Of a stretch of DNA of 64,000 nt, positions 1-11,330 are shown in pieces. Under the pieces are notes generated by a model. That model ran no database searches. It had not been told where the DNA came from and saw only the letters and a list, made by a program, of their open reading frames with translations. Position 1 is the stretch's first letter, and each line of letters starts with the position of its first letter. Position numbers and translations under genes: made by a program. This DNA comes from Scleroderma bovista (Eukaryota; Basidiomycota; Agaricomycetes; Boletales; Sclerodermataceae). Location: the NCBI GenBank assembly GCA_037178675.1, contig JAYMGJ010000325.1:62001-126000 (forward strand). The letters run 5' to 3'.

Positions 1-498
1 GTTCAAAATAATCAACGAGAGGTGTGAAGCGCTACGAAACCTTGTCAATATCTTTTGAAATCGGAATACCACATGCACGCTACTCGCCTTGTCGATTCCC
101 TCTGCAACACCTAGAGCGGGAGACTTGACGTTCTGGTCAAACTGCTTGTTCGCGGTTGACATAACACTCTGGCGTCTCTGCCGGACGTATGATGCTACGT
201 CTGCTGGTTTGGCTTTGAAGGGATATGGGTATCTAGACTCGACGATGTCCAGACCCTTATTGGCATAGCCGTCCGCACGGACAATCAGGGGTGCTAAGCG
301 TGCTTGAAGAGGCTGTGAATAGTTGTATGCGGTTTGGGAGAGTGCCTGAGCGACATGGTATGGGGAACGAGTGAGTAAATTGGAGGATAACGCTGAGTGG
401 ATTTGGTCGAGAGACGACGCCACGAGGGGAATGGAAGCCATGCGAGAAAGAGCGGTGAACTCGGGGACTCTGAGCTGAGTCTGGGTTTCTGTCGTCAT
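1..498 (-). CDS. Perilipin-like lipid-droplet protein (3' end beyond window)
   Basis: Reading from the ATG at 496-498, exon 1 runs to 88 (137 codons). It encodes an N-terminus of the fungal perilipin type: a VPEFTALSRMASIPLV stretch, then an amphipathic helical region and a charged RQRRQSVMS segment. A 56-nt intron (32-87) appears to be GC-AG: the exon ends in AAG and the intron begins GCGAGT. Splicing there continues the frame as KRFTPLVDYFE, whereas any GT donor nearby leads to an early stop. Perilipins coat lipid droplets and regulate lipolysis; family membership is inferred from sequence character, not an alignment. The rest of the gene lies left of the window. A 12-bp palindrome containing CCAAT sits about 105 bp upstream of the start. 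Confidence 0.7.
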   Translation of the reverse strand, partial: MTTETQTQLRVPEFTALSRMASIPLVASSLDQIHSALSSNLLTRSPYHVAQALSQTAYNYSQPLQARLAPLIVRADGYANKGLDIVESRYPYPFKAKPADVASYVRQRRQSVMSTANKQFDQNVKSPALGVAEGIDKASSVHVVFRFQKILTRFRSASHLSLIILN

Positions 499-1769
499 TG
501 CTAGGAAAGGGAAAGGATGCACAGATGCGACCGCCAGGATGGTGGGAGACAAAGAAGACTGCGCGATGGCGAACAACGACAAGACAGACAGGATGATATA
601 CTTTGCCAATTGGCATGTGATTTCCGCAACTTTATCTCTGTCACGAATGCGCGTGCGTCACACCTCGTGTCACCACCCTGGCGTAAGCGTCTGCTTATCC
701 CGAAAAATTTGCAGGAGTGTTGACTTACAACTTTCACAAGAAAGAGAGATCGATCGACAGAATCTTGTGCTTTTCCCGCTTTATGAATGAGGCTAATAGG
801 CGTTTGTATTAGCGCATGCGTTTGTCATTGTCAACTCGACCGGGTTCAGTATATCCGAATCAGAATCACCTCGCATATTGGTAGCTTGATGGAGTGTTGT
901 TTGCACCGGAACCAGTTGTCCACTTATGCTCCAAAGATAGAGGCTGATACAAGATAGGTTCTACTTTCTTGAGCCGTACAGACTCCAAATGAACAGATGG
1001 AGCCTCCATACAGGTGGTGTTGCAGATCCTGTGTCACTGTTTTCTATTTTGCGAATAACAGTTGTCAGTTGCGTTCAATGGTGATCATGACAAACGTACA
1101 ACAGCTGCTGATTCTGATCGACGTGAAGCAGCATAAAAGTTTCGCTGTGTCCAGGTCGCAACTGCCTTATCTGGAATCTTGTATAGTTCGAGGGTGCAAA
1201 CTCATAACAGGGCAGGGCGTCCTTACTTGCCGCGTCCAGACCCAACTGACTCGCAGATGGCCCCGATCTAGATTCCGGATGCAATAACCTGCCCTCAGGA
1301 TTTCCAGTCTGCATGGTCGTATTGTGGTAATACCTTGAAGATTGAAGAATGCCCGGTGCCCATTGTCCAGTCGGTGTGACAGGAACGAGTGTTTGGCCTA
1401 CCGCCAGCTGTTCGTACTTCATATCAGGATACCAGAAAGTCATTTACACTCGTTCTTATTGCGGAAGTTTACCAACAAGAACTATGTAAGATACGCTGTC
1501 TTATCCCGGTAACTTGGGGACCGTCCACGTGCAAAGCTTGTTGAGGTTCCAGCGCCCGAAACTTGAAATGATCGACGCCGGGGACCGTAGCTTATGGCAA
1601 GCCCATTTCCACACGTGTTTTGGCTGAAACTCGGACATACAAAAAGTAACCCAAACGCAGACTTCATCAGTGTCAGTGTGTAATCCAGCACAAAACGTTA
1701 CCGCAACTCCACGTAATGTGTTCAAGATCTAATTCTGAAACCACCTGGCTGGGTCCTAACGCAAGACCG
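499..1769. other. Intergenic region upstream of the perilipin-like gene
   Basis: About 1.27 kb between the perilipin-like start and the stop codon of the VPS39-like gene. Several open frames of 60-120 codons occur, the longest on the minus strand at 1075-1443 and starting with a true ATG. None shows a recognisable domain, a supporting splice structure or a low-complexity protein signature. I see only the CCAAT palindrome as a specific element. Confidence 0.5.
604..615. promoter_or_regulatory. CCAAT-containing palindrome upstream of the perilipin-like gene
   Basis: TGCCAATTGGCA is a perfect 12-bp palindrome carrying CCAAT on both strands, about 105 bp upstream of the perilipin-like ATG at 498. 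CCAAT boxes bind the fungal Hap/NF-Y complex; a role here is inferred only from position and motif. Confidence 0.35.
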
Positions 1770-4700
1770 TTAACCTCCGTTGCGTGTGTCCAAATCTGCT
1801 ACGTGCACGTCGCCCTGTCCTAGTTGCATTGCCACCTTCTCAACAAGGCTGCCTTTCTCATCAAAGTCCTCCGCACTCCCACCGCCCTCATCGTCCTCGA
1901 CAGCCTCCTCGATTATCGCGCCTTCGTCACGTATGATGACGTAGGATTGCTCAAGAAAATCGAGGTTCTGCCCTGCGGATATCGCCTTGACGATTTGGCC
2001 CTCATGCTTTGCATGCAGAGAACGTCGAAGCGATCGGATGAGGAAGGATGACACAGCATGGAGAGGCCACGATGCAGGAACAAGTGGGGTTATCTGTGTA
2101 TCAAGAAAGTCCGTTAGCTCAGTAGAGGAAATACGACAAAGCGGTTCAGCTGAAGTCCATCAACGATGCTAAACCATATGCTCAAGAAAAAAAAGGTTCA
2201 AGTAACGGGTGATTACTTGGCACGCGGAGGAAATGTCATTCTGCACGGAACTACTCACGTCCACGACATCCAAGCTTTCCGCCTGGGAACTCAACAATCT
2301 TGAGACCTGTTGCATGTCGCTACAAGCCGGATTACCAAATACTGATTCAAAGACGCTGTAACGTACCCTTCTTCCGTATAGACTTGTACCAAAGTCTTCA
2401 GCATTTCTGCCGACCCTCCGGTATTCTCCAGCTTCTCCGAATTGAGGCCGCTGAAACTCTTGGCAATGGATCCTTTGTCCTCCATCGCCTTTACAAACCA
2501 CTTCGCCCACTCTCCCAACCCACACCCTTCAGCCGCGTTTGAGGCGATGCGAGGACTGATAACACCACGCGTGCCTCCACTCGATGCATAAGTTTCCGCA
2601 GTTGCATTGTCCCGAAGCGCATGTAGTGCACGAAGGACCGTAGATGGGGGGGAGAGCTGCACAGGGGTGTCAAGTGAGGCAGCAATGAAGGATAAATGCC
2701 TAATCAATTCTCCTACCTTGGAATGCAGGACAGCCATCTCAAGACTCAGCACCTTCCCCCAGCCACCCTGGGTAAGACGTTCTTGCACACGTGTCGCGAC
2801 TGCTACACCTTCCGATCCACGGTAGATGGTCGCCTGCAAGATAAGAAGTGCCTTTATGCGTGCACGTTTGGATGGTGAGTCAGGTGTAGTCGATGCGAAA
2901 TACGATAGGAAGGGGGGTCGTAGCGGAATGGCGTTAGTTGAAGTTGGATGAATGGCCTGGGGTGAAGGAGTTGTCGGGAGTAAGGCGGGTGGTACGGGAC
3001 TCGTTGGTGACGAGGCATATGAAGCAGCTCGGAAAACCTCGCGTTAGCATATTCCCAAATTCCCCACATGCTAGTAAGGGCGGTGTATTCAAAGCTGACA
3101 CACCTTTCGCTCTCCATAACTTCACGACCGCCTCGTCCTCCAAGTATTTGAACAGATCATCAATACAGTCATTTACTACCTCGGCTCGGAGAGACGGGTC
3201 CTGCAATCCAATTTATGCCAAACACTGAGTGAAGACATAAACCAAACAAACCTCCCGTCCCTTGACCACGATAAGCCATTCCAAGTACCTTTTTGCAGCT
3301 TCCGCTCGTGCCTTCCGAAGCTCCGCCAGTACGGCAAATTCATCTGCTTTTTCCTGTTCCTTGTCTTTTGTTCGGCTGCCTACGACTGTGGATGATCGAG
3401 TCCGTGTCGGTGTTGATGTGAGGAGCTGTCAAGGATCCATGAAGCGAAGTCTGAGAAAAACCATTGTCGATGCCACGCACAGCCAATCCTCGTTCAACAT
3501 CCCGAACCGCAAGCCATGGGCCCCACTTCCGTATCAGCGACTGCCTCTCCGTTTCACTAATCGTCGAAACTGTTATCCCCACACCGACATCCGGCCGTTC
3601 GGGCTGTTGTAATGCGGACAAGATCGCATATATCTGACCAAGCGGGTCTGGAACTGTGGGATCGTGATACGTCTCTTCGACAAGCCTGATGGAAGGAAGT
3701 TGATCGATATATTCAAAACATTGTGAGTTATGGCGGTGACCCACCCAGCTAACACACTAATCAGTTTTCGTACGTCACTAACAGCACGCCATAATTCTAT
3801 AAGAGGTCCCCAAAGACTGAGTTTTGCAAGGACTGGAGCGAGGACGTGGGGACGGATTGTCATAGTGGGTGGACGCGGCGATAAAGAGGGAGATGAGGAA
3901 GGGTGGCTGGATACGCCTGTGGATATCTCTAAGGGTGGAGGATGAATATATGACGAAGATGATGACTGGGATGCCAATCTTGAAGGAGATCTGGATGTAG
4001 TTCGCGCTGTTGACTGTGATTGCAATGGTGGGAAGGACGCCAATAATGAGGGGATATCCCCTGAATGTGCATAGCAAAGTGCAAGAGCGGTAGATGTGAT
4101 CTATTCATCAATGTTAAATAAAGGGACCCATTCCATAGCCGAGTTGTTCCAATGCAATAGAAAAAAATAAACGAAATTCAGCCTAATGATTAGAAGGGGT
4201 TTCACATACCTCTACGACCTCTCTTGTACCAGAGCTGACTTGTTCAGTTAACATAGCGCTTAAAACTCCTTTTACCATTTCATTTGCTTCATTTCTCAGT
4301 GCATCCCGCATTGCAATTGTCGCGGGGTGTGTGCGGGTTCCACTGACCGAACTTGACGGCTCTGTACTGGCCACAGAATCCGTCAAATCGTAGGTTTCGA
4401 GATGCGTCTGTGGACGCAAATGGGGAGAATAATTCCTGACTAAGTTCGTCGCGACTACATGTCAGCGCCCATTTCATAGATCAGTATTGTATGATGGGGC
4501 GGAACAACATAAGGGCGGAAGAGGTGCGCTTCTTGGTATGCCATCCAGGAAAGAAATCATTGGATGCTATATAATGTGCGCTGATTTGATGGACGGAAAG
4601 CGGTACAGTATGTGGAATTAAAAAAATCGTAGTAAGGAAGCTGCACTCACTTATGTCGTCGACGCTGGTTTCGCTGGGCCTGTGCTGGTCTATACCAGCA

Positions 4701-5166
4701 AATATCTCTACCTCCATGTAGTCATCCTGTGCATTTACCCTGTGTTTGTCCTCCGATAAGGAAGCTGAAGGGTTCTTCTCGTACAATGCAGGGCGCAGTT
4801 CCTCAAAGTATGTCAATAACAGTCGAGGGTCAATCGCTCCTTCCACGAAATGCCGCGCTGCTTTTTGAAACTGTGTCCGCCCCATAAGCTTGAATGCAAT
4901 ACACTGGTGCAGATACTGCTGGATCTCCGGCTGATGGCGACATTTAGTAAACCATTGTCAGTCGGTCGATGGAAAGGTAAGATATTAATGTGCCATACCT
5001 GAATGCCTGCAATCGTGGCCCTGTCTAATAGTTCCTCGGCATCTGCAAGTCTCCCGCATTCGAGCAAAGACTCAACCTGTACGGTAAGTGGCGACCGAAG
5101 GAGAGCATGAATTGAAGTTTGACCAAAAATAAGGACAGAGGATGGCAGCCACGACGATTTGCGCAT
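1770..5166 (-). CDS. VPS39/TGFBRAP1-like vacuolar tethering subunit, apparently lacking the N-terminal CNH domain
   Basis: Multi-exon minus-strand gene. The first clear exon (from the ATG at 5166) has the Vps39_1 pattern LTVQVESLLECGRLADAEEL, then RTQFQKAARHFVEGAIDPRL and ELRPAL. Later exons carry WGPLIELWRAVSDVRKLFEY, SLIRKWGPWLAVRDVERGL and YLEWLIVVKGR. The C-terminus has DNATAETYASSGG and the end-module SFLIRSLRRSLHAKHEGQIV followed by KAISAGQNLDF. This order matches CORVET/HOPS subunits of the Vps3/Vps39/TGFBRAP1 family, which tether endosomes and vacuoles through Rab5/Rab7. Family members normally begin with a CNH (citron homology) domain of several hundred residues. Here only 264 bp separate this ATG from the oppositely oriented TBC gene, part of it AT-rich, and no CNH-like frame is visible. 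The gene is either 5'-truncated, a pseudogene, or expressed as a short form. An upstream acceptor (CAG near 5171) could also feed this exon. Confidence 0.72.
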
Positions 5167-5329
5167 GTCAATCCTGGATGTGAACGTATTGCGTGTCGTC
5201 CAAGAACGTCGAATAGCCTTTGCGCGTTATAGGACCGTCCCCAAGCTAACAAGCTGGATGGAATTCGGTACAAACGCTCTAGAGTAAGGGTTTACAGGTC
5301 GAGGTCAATGACAACAACCTTCCACAGAA

Positions 5330-5425
5330 AGGTTAATTAAATAATTAACCCAAAGTAAAATTATGTCACATAATAAGGTCAAAAAATACCACCTAATTAC
5401 ATAAATATTTGGTGCTGGAGACACG
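5330..5425. other. AT-rich spacer between the VPS39-like and TBC genes
   Basis: Roughly 95 bp of strongly AT-rich DNA with TTAATTAA-type runs, unlike the balanced composition on both sides. It lies where the missing 5' part of the VPS39-like gene would be expected and directly upstream of the TBC start codon. It may be the TBC promoter (an ATAAATATTT stretch is about 25 bp from its ATG) or the scar of a rearrangement. Confidence 0.45.
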
Positions 5426-5430
5426 ACACC

Positions 5431-7892
5431 ATGGCCAACGAGGAAACGACCACCTGGGAATTACTTCGAGAACGAAGCTTGCAGACCGGCGGATTTGGAG
5501 AAGATAGAGTCAGAATATGGTATGTGTAGCGGGAGTGTCGCGGAATAGACTAAGCCAGTCCTTAGGCCAGCCTTGCTCGGTGTACAACCACTTTCTGATC
5601 CGCCACCTTATTCCGAGGTAGAATGTACTGCTCAGGGCCTTTTGAATCCGGCGATAGGCAATGGTAGTTATGGCCATGGGAACACAGACCCTCACCCTGA
5701 CGAACGTCAGATAAAGCTGGATACCGACCGTAGTTTTGTCCTTTACTCTCTAGGTCAGAGACTCGCGCTTGTTCCATGCCTTGATGACTTAGAATGTGCT
5801 TTAGAATCTAGCTCAGCATCTCGTGATGCACTCCAAAATGACCTTCATGCTCTCTTACTCTCCCTTTTCCGGACACGCCGCTCTCTCCATTATTTCCAGG
5901 GCTTCCATGATATTATATCTGTACTCTTTCTCACTCTCCCCAGACCACTTCATTTTCCTTGTGTAGAAAAGATGGCACTGCACAGGGTACGGGATTCGAT
6001 GGGAATCGGATTGGAGCCAGTGGTCGGATTGCTCAGGTAAGTGCGGTCAGGGCACATGCACCCACAGAGTTAACCTAGGTTAGAATTTTACGAAACTTAC
6101 TGAGACTCGTGGACCCAGAATATGCTGAACTACTCGAGAGGTATGTCCCTTTACTCATTCTCTCCCCGTTGTGTGCCTAACTGTTGCGTTGATTTTGCCG
6201 TTTCTATTCTACCACAGCATATCCCCTCTTCCATACCACGCGCTTTCAAATCTGCTCACTCTTTTTTCTCATGATGTCCCGACTCTTCCGCTGATACAGC
6301 ACGTATGGGACTTCTTGCTCTCCCGCGAACCCGTAGCTGTTGTGTGGTTAGCTGCTGCTGTAAGTTGGGTACAACTTTCATACCAAATCACTACCACATG
6401 CCATTCATCCCACTCCGTGTTACACATATCTATCAACCTTTCTGCGCTGGTCAACACCCGACCCATTGTCTTGTGTGCGATCTAGGCTTCTAACGACTGC
6501 GATTTTCTAATGGATACCATTTTACTCTAGGTCATCATCTATCGAAAACCATCTATTCAATTGCTTGTCGGGCACGATGAAGGGGGAATGATACACTCGC
6601 TGCTCGGCGCATTACCGGAGTTGATCGATGGGGAGCCGGTGATGAATGCGCCCACTTATGCAACAGCCGAGAGTGTTAACGGAAATGCACCCCTTCCCGT
6701 TTCAGAGGACGAGCAGCCCGACGGGGATGTGTGTGTATTAGATGACTTGGGAGACTTGCACCAGGGTAACGATTCTCATCAAAGAACGGATGCACCGCTG
6801 GCCAGGACACATGATGCGCACTCGGTCATGTTAGGTACACGAGAGTCCACCGATACGGACAATGGCGCCCGCACTGGTATACCAGCCGATGCTGAACATG
6901 ATGTGCATTCCTCAAACGTGGATGCGAACCTTACCTCCGATCTCAATACCACCATCACTGCATGTTCATCTGCTTCTCCTGGAACGGAGACGAACGACTT
7001 GGATGGGATGGACGCCGAGGAAAACGAAATTAGCACTCTCCATCGAAGAACGGATGTGGGCAAGTCTAATACCTTTACTACTTCCGTTCTTCTGTTATCC
7101 ACCGTCTCGCTAGGGCCACGTTCCTCATCCAACGACTCCGCCAGTCCCACAGATCGATCCCCCCAGAAAGATCCGCTTCTGGCGGCTCCCCCAACACATC
7201 AGCCAGTGACAACTTCTCAGTCGCCACGTTCTGCTTCTTACGTTGACCACGATGTGTCCCCTGTTCTAGCCTCATGTAACCCGACGGAAGCAAAGAATCT
7301 TCCGCCAACATCCAACAAATCTGCACTGCAGCATTCCCCACCTCACAGGGGCAAACAGCTTCACCGAAACAAAGCACTACCACTTTCTTTACCTTACCTC
7401 CTTCGCCAAGCTGATGCCCTACTCACTACCTACCCCCCATCTCACCCTGCTCTGCGTGTACGCGAAATTATGGGTAAGGATAGTGTTGTGCAGACATGGC
7501 ATGCGCCGATGATCACAAACACCAGAGACACCTCAGTGGATGAATGGAAGTCAGATGACTACCTACAATCCCTGGTTGACTCGGAGAATATTGTCGTTCC
7601 CACTCCACCTTCGTCGCCTGTTCTCCGCCCACGTTTCCCGAAATACGCCTCTACTTCGAGATGGAACGGCAAAGGGTTACTGGGCTTACGCCAAGTTGGG
7701 CTTCGCATGGGCTTACTCACACCACTGGAACGACGGCTCCTGTTAGCTGGTGTACTGCTCGTGGTCGGAGTTGCAGTAGCTCTAAAATACAACAAGTTAC
7801 CTAAATGTCTGGAGTCGTGGATGCTTTGGCAGAACCAACGGAGATTGGCTTCGTCGATATCGACCTTCTGGGGAAGAGCACCGTGGTCGTAA
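5431..7892 (+). CDS. TBC-domain Rab GTPase-activating protein, Gyp8/TBC1D20-like, tail-anchored
   Basis: Five exons: 5431-5519, 5566-6036, 6084-6140, 6218-6359 and 6531-7892, giving about 706 aa. The N-terminal half is a TBC domain: LLRERSLQTGGFGEDRVRIW, DERQIKLDTDRSFVLY, LHYFQGFHDIISVLFLT (the YQG-type catalytic Gln finger as FQG), HRVRDSMG, EPVVGLLRILRNLLRLVDPE and HVWDFLLSREPVAVVWLAAA. The long last exon encodes a Ser/Thr/Pro-rich acidic linker and ends in a hydrophobic helix (LLLAGVLLVVGVAVALKY) close to the C-terminus, as in TBC1D20 and yeast Gyp8, which sit in the ER/Golgi membrane and stimulate GTP hydrolysis by Rab1/Ypt1-class proteins. Intron 4 (171 nt) is longer than its neighbours. 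It is transcribed divergently from the VPS39-like gene with under 300 bp between them. Confidence 0.88.
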
Positions 7893-10309
7893 GCTTAGGG
7901 TTTCGCTTTGGTGAGCTTGACTAGGACTTATATAGACCCAACGTCTTCCAGGGCTCTGGGATTAAACAACATGTACACGTTCCTTCCCTCGCCACCACAT
8001 TAACCCATTGACATCCTTAGCCATTCACGGCAGTGCAGGTGTGTAGATTATACCCACCGCCTTAGATATATGACAATCAAACCACTATGTTTGGGGCAGC
8101 TAATCTATTTATGATAGAACGAAGGTCGGAATACTGCAAGAGCCCACGCTTCCGATATATCGATCTGACTAAATGCTTGAGCTCTTGAGGCCCACGAGGC
8201 GCTTTCCCGCACACCGTTATTTGTAGGGTGGAATTGTGTATGCATGCAGATTGGCATGTGATTGTGCTCCTTGGACAACGTATTGGAATGCCTTTATTGG
8301 ACCACCAACTTCCACGAAGGCTGAGATTACAACCGTGTGCAGCCGTAATTGCTTAGCGTGCTGAAGGGCTTGCGGACCGATCAAACCCATTGATTAAGAT
8401 TAGTCGGAGGATCTATACCGAAGAGTACTCAAATTGCAAGCTGAAACCGAACCACGTTACAACCACGTTTTGTAAACATTTCACTGTTCGCAGAGCATTA
8501 TGCCACTAATTGGGCGTATTAGAAACACGTATTGGCCAACTCTCCGGGGACCACTGAAATACCTGTTAAACCTTACCGCCAGTTCGGTAGGCACCACTAG
8601 TAGATCTTACCTGTCATTTCCTCGTCGTACTTATGCTTGCAGTGCATCGCTCCATCTTGCGCGCCGCTCGTCACTCAGTTCGCCCTCCCCGTTCTCTTTC
8701 GTGCCCGCCATAGCGTTTATACCTCACATTTGGTACTATATGGTCTCCTCCAGCAAAAAACCTCTATTTTGAGCTATGTGGTCACCGCTTGCACAGTTTA
8801 CTGGAAGAAACGCTTTGCCTGTGTAAAGCACCACGAAATTCAGAGTAAATATTAGCGGCTGACTAGCGCTTAGCGACCAGCGACTAACATGGAACAAGCT
8901 GTAGTATCTGAAGCTTCCACTCTACAATCAGGACCTCACAGGGATAAAGCTTGAAAGAGAAGAGTGAAACCTTTTCTTCAGATTCAGGCGACTGATCTGT
9001 ACAGCGATTTAGTAGCGACCATCACCAACAGGAAAAACTCATCGGATCCTTTGGTATGAACAACAAGAAACTCTCTGAATAGCATCGTTGAACAAGAAAT
9101 CCCGTTGCTTTGGTTACGCCAGAAGAAATCTGTCGTGCTTGGGCAATGCTTGGGAACTTTGAGATGACTCGGTGACTCAGCACAGGAATCGCATTCCATT
9201 TGCCAAGGTCAGATACCAGGTCTTAATAGGGCTTTGGTGCCTGGGCGATTCCGACGTTTAACCGAATGCTCAGCAATGGTAAAGGGTCGTCTTGATGCAG
9301 TTCCAAGCCATCTAGAATCACAAAAAATCATTCCATCAAATTATCCGCAAGACAGAACAAAGACAGAACGTGATAACGATGCGGATACTAGTGTACGGCC
9401 AAGAAAAATGCTTGATAGACTGTTTATTACTGCCTGAAAACCGTGCAATAGAATCTCGTTCAGAGAGCTTGATACGTCATAAGGCCTACAATGTTCAATT
9501 GGCCACGGGTTCAATGAAACTAAGAAGCTAAAACTACGCTATGAACCGGGGTGACGGAGATGGTTTCTGTTCCTGTTTCCATGCGCCACCACCCTTAGTA
9601 TTTCCCGGAACGGGTAAGAAGATGAACAAGGATGTCTGCAATCGGAAGCGATTGGAATTCGCACAACCCTGCCAGCCCATCATCATATCAGTTGCGTCCG
9701 GAGGCTGGGTGCCCCTGTTCCCCTCGCGTGAACAACTCCGAAGTTGGACGCTCGAACGTATTTTGAACGTCACAACCCATAGCACGTACAATCATTGTCA
9801 AGTCCGATTGCTTACAATGTAAGCAAAGGCCAAGGCATATATGAAACTTGAGAACCGATTTCAAGACGTGTTACTTACAGTAATACGTGAAGCGGGACAG
9901 TTGTATGTCCGGTATCTTGCCCACTTCGGTTGACAACCTGATCACATAGCCTTCTCCGCCGCTTGGAGTAATGTAACGTGACTATACTCTACAAGGTAAG
10001 GCATGATAATATGTGTTGGGAAACATACGAGACATTGGTACTAGCTTCACAATGCAGGCGCTTAGCTCTGAACGTGGGGGGGGGGCTTTCCCTGTATTGC
10101 TGGGCAGTGCACACTTCTGAATGGAACAATGGTAGGTCAAAATTATCCGCGCGAACTTCAGGGGATAGTCGATCAAGATGTTTGTATGTGGACCATCCAG
10201 ATTATCACGCCAAGATTCTTAGGAGGTAAATAGCCAATTCAACAACCACGCAGTCGCCACAGCGCATCAATGTCTGCGACACGTGTAACTTGCATCCTCG
10301 GTGGATCTG

Positions 10310-10325
10310 AACCTAACGTTAGGTT
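10310..10325. repeat. Perfect 16-bp palindrome
   Basis: AACCTAACGTTAGGTT reads identically on both strands. It lies about 410 bp upstream of the bHLH-like gene. Its half-site resembles a degenerate telomere-type unit (TTAGG), but a single copy gives no evidence of a telomere. Confidence 0.5.
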
Positions 10326-10681
10326 ATTTCTCTCTGGTGTCTCAACTGGAGATTAAACTAATGGACACTGTAGAAAGGGACCTTCTCAATTTTGAGACGA
10401 TAACGCAACTTCAAGAACGATGCTTATCGTGGCGAAGAGCTCAAAGTAACGCTAAAGCATAACGTGTGGCTGTACGTGAGCTTATGTTTTGGTCCCGAAA
10501 GGCACGTTGATGGCCCCTGAGAATGTCGCCATTCAGAACGGGGGAGTGAAGTGCTCAATAGTATGCCTTGAACGCCAACCGGTGCTCGTACCTCCGACAC
10601 AAGCTCTCTTGTATGGCACGTGGCATGTCATTCCGTGCAGCATCATTTTCTTTGTAGCGCCAGTAATCAATGACATGGTAC

Positions 10682-10689
10682 TATAAAAT
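10682..10689 (+). promoter_or_regulatory. TATA-like element of the bHLH-like gene
   Basis: TATAAAAT lies about 46-53 bp upstream of the ATG at 10735, a position consistent with a core promoter and a very short 5' leader. Confidence 0.45.
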
Positions 10690-10734
10690 GGACGTGACGG
10701 TTGTGGGTTGATTCACGATTCTTTAGACTTTAAC

Positions 10735-11330
10735 ATGTCATCCTCTCAATATTCTTACGGTTCTCCTTCCAACGGTGGCAATGCGCACTCCCAAGGGAGC
10801 TCTAAGCAGCCCAAGGCTGCAACACAGAAGCTGTATCGCGATCGCGAAAGCGAACTCTTCAATGAACTTCGCACGTCGATCGCAGGCCTCACACATCAAG
10901 ATCCAAGTACGCGCCACGATATCTTGACTCAGGGTGAGTTCTGTTCAACTTTTGCTACAGAATGTTGGTGAATTGTCTTGCAGCTTCCAGACTGTTGACA
11001 AGGCTTCACTCCGAGAATGAACGGCTGAAACAACAGATGCAGGGGGGTGACACCGGCACGCAGATGCAAGGGAATATCACCGGCACGCAGATGCACGGGA
11101 ATGCCACCGGTATGCAGATGCAAGGAAATGTCATGGGTACGCAATTTACTGCTATCACAAAAGTGAAGTCTTATCTAAATCTTCCATGCACCACCATGCA
11201 AGGCTCAGGAGCTTACTACCCCCAGCAACCCTCTGATACGCCCGAGCTGGACTATGTTATGGGCCTGACTGATAATCAATTCACGTACCCCCAATCTACC
11301 TACTATCCTCATAGTAACCGCAGATCTTAG
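10735..11330 (+). CDS. Small bHLH-like putative transcription regulator with 9-residue tandem repeats
   Basis: Exon 1 (10735-10933) and exon 2 (from 10984) join to give RDRESELFNELRTSIAGL, a loop (THQDPSTRHDI), then LTQASRLLTRLHSENERLKQ. This is the shape of a basic helix-loop-helix followed by a short leucine-containing helix. Directly after it comes a 27-bp/9-aa tandem repeat, about 3.8 units of the type GNITGTQMH. A further 66-nt stretch (GTACGC to CCATGCAAG, ending before GCTCAGG) looks like an intron with a CTAAAT branch site. It is also a multiple of three with no stop, so the message can be read with or without it. The C-terminus is rich in Tyr, Pro and Gln (ending NRRS). Total about 160-182 aa. 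bHLH assignment is by pattern only; DNA binding is inferred, and the basic region is weak. Confidence 0.6.
11043..11151 (+). repeat. 27-bp in-frame tandem repeat inside the bHLH-like gene
   Basis: Nearly four copies of a unit centred on ACCGGCACGCAGATGCAAGG, each coding nine residues (G-N/D-x-T-G-T/M-Q-M-Q/H). Copies differ at a few bases, so the array is somewhat diverged. Being a multiple of three, it can change copy number without frameshift. Confidence 0.8.

Larger units (their letters stand above)
7893..10734. other. Gene-poor region, no supported gene
   Basis: About 2.8 kb with only short random open frames on both strands and no splice-joined reading with protein-like character. Notable bits are a G10 run near 10075-10085 and a perfect 16-bp palindrome at 10310-10325. 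No terminal repeats, tRNA or transposase remnants were recognised. Confidence 0.5.

Noticed and set aside
1075..1443. 122-codon minus-strand open frame starting with ATG
   Set aside because: No domain, signal peptide or consistent splicing; it lies in intergenic DNA where frames of this length occur by chance.
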